NCBI GenBank assembly: GCA_040772305.1 | Contig: JAXGYK010000001.1 | Location: 620,001 to 684,000 of the forward strand | DNA from: Mesolinea sp040772305 | GTDB taxonomy: Bacteria > Chloroflexota > Anaerolineae > Anaerolineales > Anaerolineaceae | Length of the DNA: 64,000 nucleotides | Reading direction: 5' to 3' | Shown: one piece after another, positions 60,098 through 64,000 of the stretch | Position numbering within the stretch: position 1 is the stretch's first letter | Layout: each line of letters opens with the position of its first letter | Notes under the pieces: generated by a model | Databases searched by the model: none | What the model saw: only the letters and a program-made list of their open reading frames with translations | What the model was told of the DNA's origin: nothing | Position numbers and translations under genes: made by a program

Positions 60098-61603
60098 ATG
60101 AAGACGGGTTTTGATCCCCAAAAATACCTTGAAGAACAAACGCAATATATTGCCGAGCGCGTTAAAGCTTACGACAAGCTCTATTTAGAGTTTGGAGGCA
60201 AACTCTATGATAAACATGCCAAACGTGTATTGCCGGGCTTTGATGAAAAAGCGAAAGTGAAAGTTCTCAAGCGCCTCTCGGATCAGCTGGAAGTGATAGT
60301 TTGCATTTACTCTGGAGATATTGAGCGCCGTAAGCTGCGCGGGGACCTTAACATCACCTACGACATGGAAGTGCTGCGCTTGATTGATGAATTGCGCAAA
60401 AATGATCTGATGGTTAACAGTGTAGTGATAACCCGGTATGAGGACCATCCTGCTACGAATGCCTTTATCAACAAATTGAAGCGGCGCGCTATCAGAGTGT
60501 ACACGCATGTTGCTACCAAGGATTACCCGGCAGCTATTGAAGTGATTGTCAGCGAAGAAGGTTACGGGCGCAACCCGTACATTGAAACCACTAAACCGAT
60601 TGTGGTCGTAACCGGACCTGGCGCAGGATCTGGAAAACTGGCCACTTGCCTTTCACAGCTTTACCACGAACATCAGCGCGGCTGCCAGGCTGGGTACTCC
60701 AAATATGAGACCTTCCCGGTTTGGAACCTGCCCCTAAAGCATCCTGTAAATGTAGCGTACGAGGCCGCCACGGTCGACCTGAAAGACCTGAATATGCTGG
60801 ATTACTTTCATATGGAGGCTTACAGCGAAATAGCGGTTAATTACAACCGCGATTTAGAAACCTTCCCGCTGTTTAAACGGATCATCGAGAAGATCACGGG
60901 CAAGGAATCCGTTTTTAAATCTCCTACAGATATGGGCGTAAACCGCTGCGGGTTTGGGATTTTTGACGATGAAGTGGTGCAAGAAGCTGCACGCCAGGAG
61001 ATTATCCGCCGTTACTTCAAGGTGGGTTGCGACTACAAAAAAGGCAACCTGGAACAGGACGCTCTGGACCGTATCACCTTGATTATGAGCGATACCGGCC
61101 TGAAACCGGAAGATCGCCGCGTGGTACTGCCTGCCCGCCAGCGAGCTGAGCGTTTACGCGAGGAAGAACCAGACGGTGAAGGTTTGAACGCCGTGGCGAT
61201 TGAATTGGCAGATGGCACGATTATCACCGGAAAATCCTCTTCTTTGATGGATGCTCCGGCTTCGGCTTTGTTGAACGCATCAAAATACAATGCGCACATT
61301 GATGACGCCATGCACCTTATTTCGCCGGTGGTACTGGTACCCATCCAGAATCTGAAGTACGAATTGAGCGGTGAAACCAAACAGGCTCTGAATGCTCAAG
61401 AAGTGCTGATTGCGCTTTCGATTAGCGCAGCCACGAATCCGATGGCGCAGGTAGCGTTGGAAAACATGCGTATGCTGGATGGCTGCCAGGCACATAGTGC
61501 GGCTATTTTGAGCGATGATGACGAGCGAACCTACCGTGAGTTAGGGATCGATATGACCTGCGACCCCATCTTTGCCAGTAAAAGCCTCTATTACGATATG
61601 TAG
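60098..61603 (+). CDS. DUF1846 family protein
   Basis: A 501-residue protein matching DUF1846 across its length: KTGFDPQKYLEEQTQYIAERVKAYDKLYLEFGGKLYDKHAKRVLPGFD at the start, then SVVITRYEDHPATNAFINKL, the glycine-rich VVVTGPGAGSGKLATCLSQLYHEH, and GFGIFDDEVVQEAARQEIIRRYF. The P-loop-like GPGAGSGK suggests nucleotide binding; the function is unknown. ATG 60098 follows AAGGAG six bases earlier; an in-frame upstream ATG at 60023 has none. The gap before it holds an AACCGG/CCGGTT stem (59947-59969) and a GATAAT. Confidence 0.88.
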   Translation: MKTGFDPQKYLEEQTQYIAERVKAYDKLYLEFGGKLYDKHAKRVLPGFDEKAKVKVLKRLSDQLEVIVCIYSGDIERRKLRGDLNITYDMEVLRLIDELRKNDLMVNSVVITRYEDHPATNAFINKLKRRAIRVYTHVATKDYPAAIEVIVSEEGYGRNPYIETTKPIVVVTGPGAGSGKLATCLSQLYHEHQRGCQAGYSKYETFPVWNLPLKHPVNVAYEAATVDLKDLNMLDYFHMEAYSEIAVNYNRDLETFPLFKRIIEKITGKESVFKSPTDMGVNRCGFGIFDDEVVQEAARQEIIRRYFKVGCDYKKGNLEQDALDRITLIMSDTGLKPEDRRVVLPARQRAERLREEEPDGEGLNAVAIELADGTIITGKSSSLMDAPASALLNASKYNAHIDDAMHLISPVVLVPIQNLKYELSGETKQALNAQEVLIALSISAATNPMAQVALENMRMLDGCQAHSAAILSDDDERTYRELGIDMTCDPIFASKSLYYDM

Positions 61604-61665
61604 CAGCCTGCAGCTCTCCTGTGAAACAAGGGGATCAATTGGCCGTTTACGTGTCCACTAGAGGT

Positions 61666-62301
61666 TTAATTCAGGTGGAATTCTGTCTTGCCGATTAGCC
61701 GGCGACTAACCTCTCGGGCCACTGCCTCCATGTGAGTTTCATCGTTTACCAAATCCAAATCATCACTGGAGATGATCAATACGGGGCATATGTTTAAGCT
61801 TTCTATCCACTCCTCGTAGAGATTGTTTAGGCGTTCAAGGTATGCAGCTGGTATCTGAGCTTCATAATCTCGTCCGCGGTGTGCAATCCGGGCTTGTAAA
61901 ACAGAGAGGCTGGTGCGCAAATAGATTATCAGGTTGGGAAGAGGCAGTAAATCAACGAGGATCTGATAAAGGTCCTGATATACAGACCAATCGCGCTCAC
62001 TGATAGCACCTTGCAGGTATAAATTACGTGCAAATATCTCGGCATCTTCATAAACGCTGCGATCCTGAATCACTGCACCTTGCACGTTCAGGAGTTCTTT
62101 ATGAATGCGCAGACGGCGGGTGAGGTAAGAAAGCTGCGATTGAAATGCCCAGCGAGGCATATCGGCATAGAAGTCTGCCAGGTAAGGGTTTTCGTTAACT
62201 GGCTCATAGAAGGGCACTAAATCCAGCCGTTGACTCAGCAGCTTGACCAGGGTTGATTTTCCCGCACCGATATTGCCTGCTACCACCACAAATTTATCCA
62301 C
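61666..62301 (-). CDS. Deoxynucleoside kinase, second copy
   Basis: A 211-residue P-loop kinase of the deoxynucleoside kinase family: GNIGAGKSTL (Walker A), EPVNENPYLADFYADMPRWAFQSQLSYL, IQDRSVYEDAEIFA (the canonical DRS motif), PNLIIYLRTS and RGRDYEAQIP (lid). It differs from the copy at 56644, which has DY in place of DR, so the two may prefer different nucleosides. The start is GTG at 62301 with GGAGG upstream. Confidence 0.88.
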   Translation of the reverse strand: MDKFVVVAGNIGAGKSTLVKLLSQRLDLVPFYEPVNENPYLADFYADMPRWAFQSQLSYLTRRLRIHKELLNVQGAVIQDRSVYEDAEIFARNLYLQGAISERDWSVYQDLYQILVDLLPLPNLIIYLRTSLSVLQARIAHRGRDYEAQIPAAYLERLNNLYEEWIESLNICPVLIISSDDLDLVNDETHMEAVAREVSRRLIGKTEFHLN

Positions 62302-62620
62302 TAAGCTTCCTCCATCATGAATGTGTTTCCCGCTGACTTATTGTAATCAGAGCGAAACCTTTAGACTTGCTTTTGCATTAGTTTTTTCAGTTTGACTTCT
62401 GCGAAGGCTGGCACGTGCCCTGTGGCGAGATCTTATACCAAACCGTGCATAATCATGGTCAGCAAATGTCATTAAATGCCTCTGCAAGTAAAGTTATGCA
62501 TACACAGAACAGATCATGCTTGATGAAGAGGTGGAATGCCGGATTGTTAGGCAGCCTGGTTGTTTTAAGGCGTCAATGTAAGTGTTGGGTGGCGTTATTG
62601 AAGGTTTGATAAGCCTTATG
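62302..62620. other. Gene-free gap
   Basis: 319 bases between two minus-strand genes. No tRNA, strong hairpin or recognisable gene fragment was seen. Confidence 0.4.
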
Positions 62621-63022
62621 CTAGAGCATTTGCGCGAGGGTAGTATTTTTGAGGTGATCTACCAGGAGCTTTTCAGTTTCCTCCCAAAAGCCTTTCAAAG
62701 TGCACCCTTTGCAGAGACCGCAGCAATTGGGATCGCGCGTACACTGGATGAGATGAACCGGCCCGTCAATTGCCACAATGATGTCGTAGATTGAGATCTC
62801 CGCAGGATCTTTAGCCAGTGAGATACCCCCGCGTGCTCCCCGGCGTGTGGAAATAAGCCCGGCATTACTCAACTGCGAGTTGATCCTGCTAAGGAACAGA
62901 CGCGACATTTGCATTTCTTCGGCAATCACATTAGAAGGCGCTTGCTTTCCTGGACCTAACCGGGCAATAAACAGCAGTGCCCGCATGGCATAATCGGCTT
63001 GATTTGTGATTTGCATTGACAT
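62621..63022 (-). CDS. Rrf2-family transcriptional regulator
   Basis: A 133-residue regulator. A winged helix (ITNQADYAMRALLFIARL, SNVIAEEMQMSRLFLSRINSQLSNAGLISTRRGARGGISLA) is followed by a Cys-rich segment CTRDPNCCGLCKGC (about 95-108), placed where Rrf2 proteins such as IscR/NsrR bind an iron-sulphur cluster. It therefore may sense Fe-S status, oxygen or nitric oxide. No target genes are obvious; comEC lies upstream on the same strand. GGGAG precedes the ATG. Confidence 0.88.
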   Translation of the reverse strand: MSMQITNQADYAMRALLFIARLGPGKQAPSNVIAEEMQMSRLFLSRINSQLSNAGLISTRRGARGGISLAKDPAEISIYDIIVAIDGPVHLIQCTRDPNCCGLCKGCTLKGFWEETEKLLVDHLKNTTLAQML

Positions 63023-63149
63023 TGAGTAACTCCCACCCTTTTCTTTAAGAAGGATTTTAAATTCGTTTTGAGACTAAAAACACTAAATATACTAACAATA
63101 ATTTTACCTGAATTAATCTGATAGATGAGAAAAACAGGAAAGAAGACGG

Positions 63150-64000
63150 TCAATGCAGATAAAACTGGAAGCCATCACTGGAAAGCTGCAGCTCAGCACC
63201 AGGGCTCAAAATGTATTCCTGATAATCATGAAGCGCAGCAGAAGGCATGATACAGATGCGGGTTCCTTCCTGAAGGTTTTTTGGGTTGGGCATGAGCAGC
63301 AAATCGTAGCGGTTTTGAGGTGGTGCTTTTCCAAGAAACTGCAGCCGTATGGTTTGCTGACCATAGCGGATTTCCAGAGCTTCCAAAGATGACTTAGCCA
63401 AATCAAAAATGATGCGGCCCTCATTACCAAAGACTATAGCTTGCTGAGCAGACAGTTCCAAGCTCTGTATCTTCTTATCGGAAAGCTGTGCAGCTAAGCG
63501 CTGTCCGGCAACTGTTTTGTGAGGATTACAAGCCCAAAGCACCTGCTTAATTCGAATTTGGTCTGGCAGCTCGGCATAGGCGCGCAGATGAGTGGCTTTG
63601 CAGCTGGGAATCAACAAGAGGTCAAGCCGTTTGTTTAAACCAGGGCTGAATGATGAAGCCTTTAAGGCCAGGCTGCGCGCGGGAAGGGATGTGCCAACCA
63701 GAATACTTTGCCCATCAGGGAGACGTAAGTGGACCAAGGGGGTGGACTGACTGCCCAGCAAGCGAAGCTCCAGCCTTCCACTGGGTAAGGCCGTAAGCTG
63801 AATCCAAGCCAGGACAACAGCAAGTGAAACGGTCGACAAAACAAGCGCAGGGCTGAACAGCTTCTTACGCAGTGGCAGCACAGGCTTGTCAAGCAAAAGC
63901 AGGGCAGCAAATGCATAGATGAGCAAAACCCAGACAACTGAAAAGCGGGGTAAAGTCCAGGCATTCGGCATTAGTTGCGCAAAAAATACTACAACGCGGT
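63150..64000 (-). CDS. comEC: ComEC/Rec2-like DNA-uptake protein, partial (5' end outside window)
   Basis: The frame is open to the right edge (no stop upstream of the ATG at 63971), and 283 residues are seen. RVVVFFAQLMPNAWTLPRFSVVWVLLIYAFAALLLL is like the last helices of the ComEC competence domain, and a second helix pair follows (about VLSTVSLAVVLAWIQLTAL). The C-terminal 220 residues have the place and size of the ComEC metallo-beta-lactamase domain, but the HxHxDH metal motif is missing: LDLLLIPSCKATHLRAYAEL stands where LxxxHxDxDHxxG is expected. It may be a degenerate nuclease domain with structural role only. Confidence 0.65.
   Translation of the reverse strand, partial: RVVVFFAQLMPNAWTLPRFSVVWVLLIYAFAALLLLDKPVLPLRKKLFSPALVLSTVSLAVVLAWIQLTALPSGRLELRLLGSQSTPLVHLRLPDGQSILVGTSLPARSLALKASSFSPGLNKRLDLLLIPSCKATHLRAYAELPDQIRIKQVLWACNPHKTVAGQRLAAQLSDKKIQSLELSAQQAIVFGNEGRIIFDLAKSSLEALEIRYGQQTIRLQFLGKAPPQNRYDLLLMPNPKNLQEGTRICIMPSAALHDYQEYILSPGAELQLSSDGFQFYLH

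Overview
The window reads as chromosomal DNA of a Chloroflexota bacterium, probably class Anaerolineae. This is inferred from secreted lipoproteins with Ala/Pro/Thr-rich linkers after the lipobox, secreted proteins ending in a short YLPVIxR tail, MutS2, a YchF-like GTPase with variant G motifs, heterotrophic peptide uptake, and a two-subunit [NiFe] hydrogenase. No 16S rRNA gene is present, so the placement is a judgement. There is no prophage, CRISPR array, rRNA operon or defence island. Mobile DNA is one complete IS3-type element and a decayed hicAB toxin-antitoxin remnant.

Layout. 1-1.1 kb: a partial nucleotidyl-cyclase-like gene translationally coupled to a small unknown gene. 1.1-6.8 kb: a five-gene oligopeptide ABC operon on the minus strand. 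7.4-15.3 kb: a membrane-bound serine hydrolase, a zinc-ribbon membrane protein, rplS, a glutamine-amidotransferase-like hydrolase, mutS2, tRNA-Leu(CAA) and ychF. 15.3-20.6 kb: a large secreted nuclease and an alpha-amylase-type enzyme. 21-27 kb: clpC-radA-DUF6391-def-holA, tightly packed. 27-34 kb: an acetyltransferase, a lipoprotein, an ECF sigma factor with its membrane partner, the IS and an inositol-monophosphatase-like gene. 34-40 kb: a phased array of DnaA boxes, hydrogenase small and large subunits, a C39-like secreted protein and hutI. 40-49.4 kb: nadK, recN, glgC, a zinc-ribbon SpoU methylase, a deacetylase and a metallo-beta-lactamase-fold hydrolase. 49.5-55.6 kb: tRNA-Arg(GCG), two parS sites, a PPDK-N-like protein, nadE, a NadD-PncC fusion and a likely replication origin. 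55.6-64 kb: nucleotidyltransferase, two deoxynucleoside kinases, transporter, OsmC, DUF1846, Rrf2 regulator and the 3' part of comEC.

The most striking content is non-coding. Two perfect GTTTCACGTGAAAC parS cores lie 43 bp apart at 49.7 kb. A 350-bp gap at 55.3 kb contains an AT-rich stretch, TAG/CAG DnaA-trio repeats, a GC-rich spacer, a perfect DnaA box and further boxes, which is the order of a basal origin-unwinding system. A second array of six same-orientation DnaA-like boxes, all near multiples of 10.5-11 bp apart, lies at 34.2 kb. Together these suggest an origin-proximal, centromere-like domain, although dnaA itself is not in the window and gene orientation does not flip cleanly at the gap.

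Functional links. nadE overlaps a gene fusing NadD to the NMN deamidase PncC, so one transcription unit covers NMN to NaMN to NaAD to NAD; nadK lies 12 kb away. At least six genes have a TAnnnT box exactly six bases before the start codon, which predicts leaderless transcripts starting at the initiator codon.
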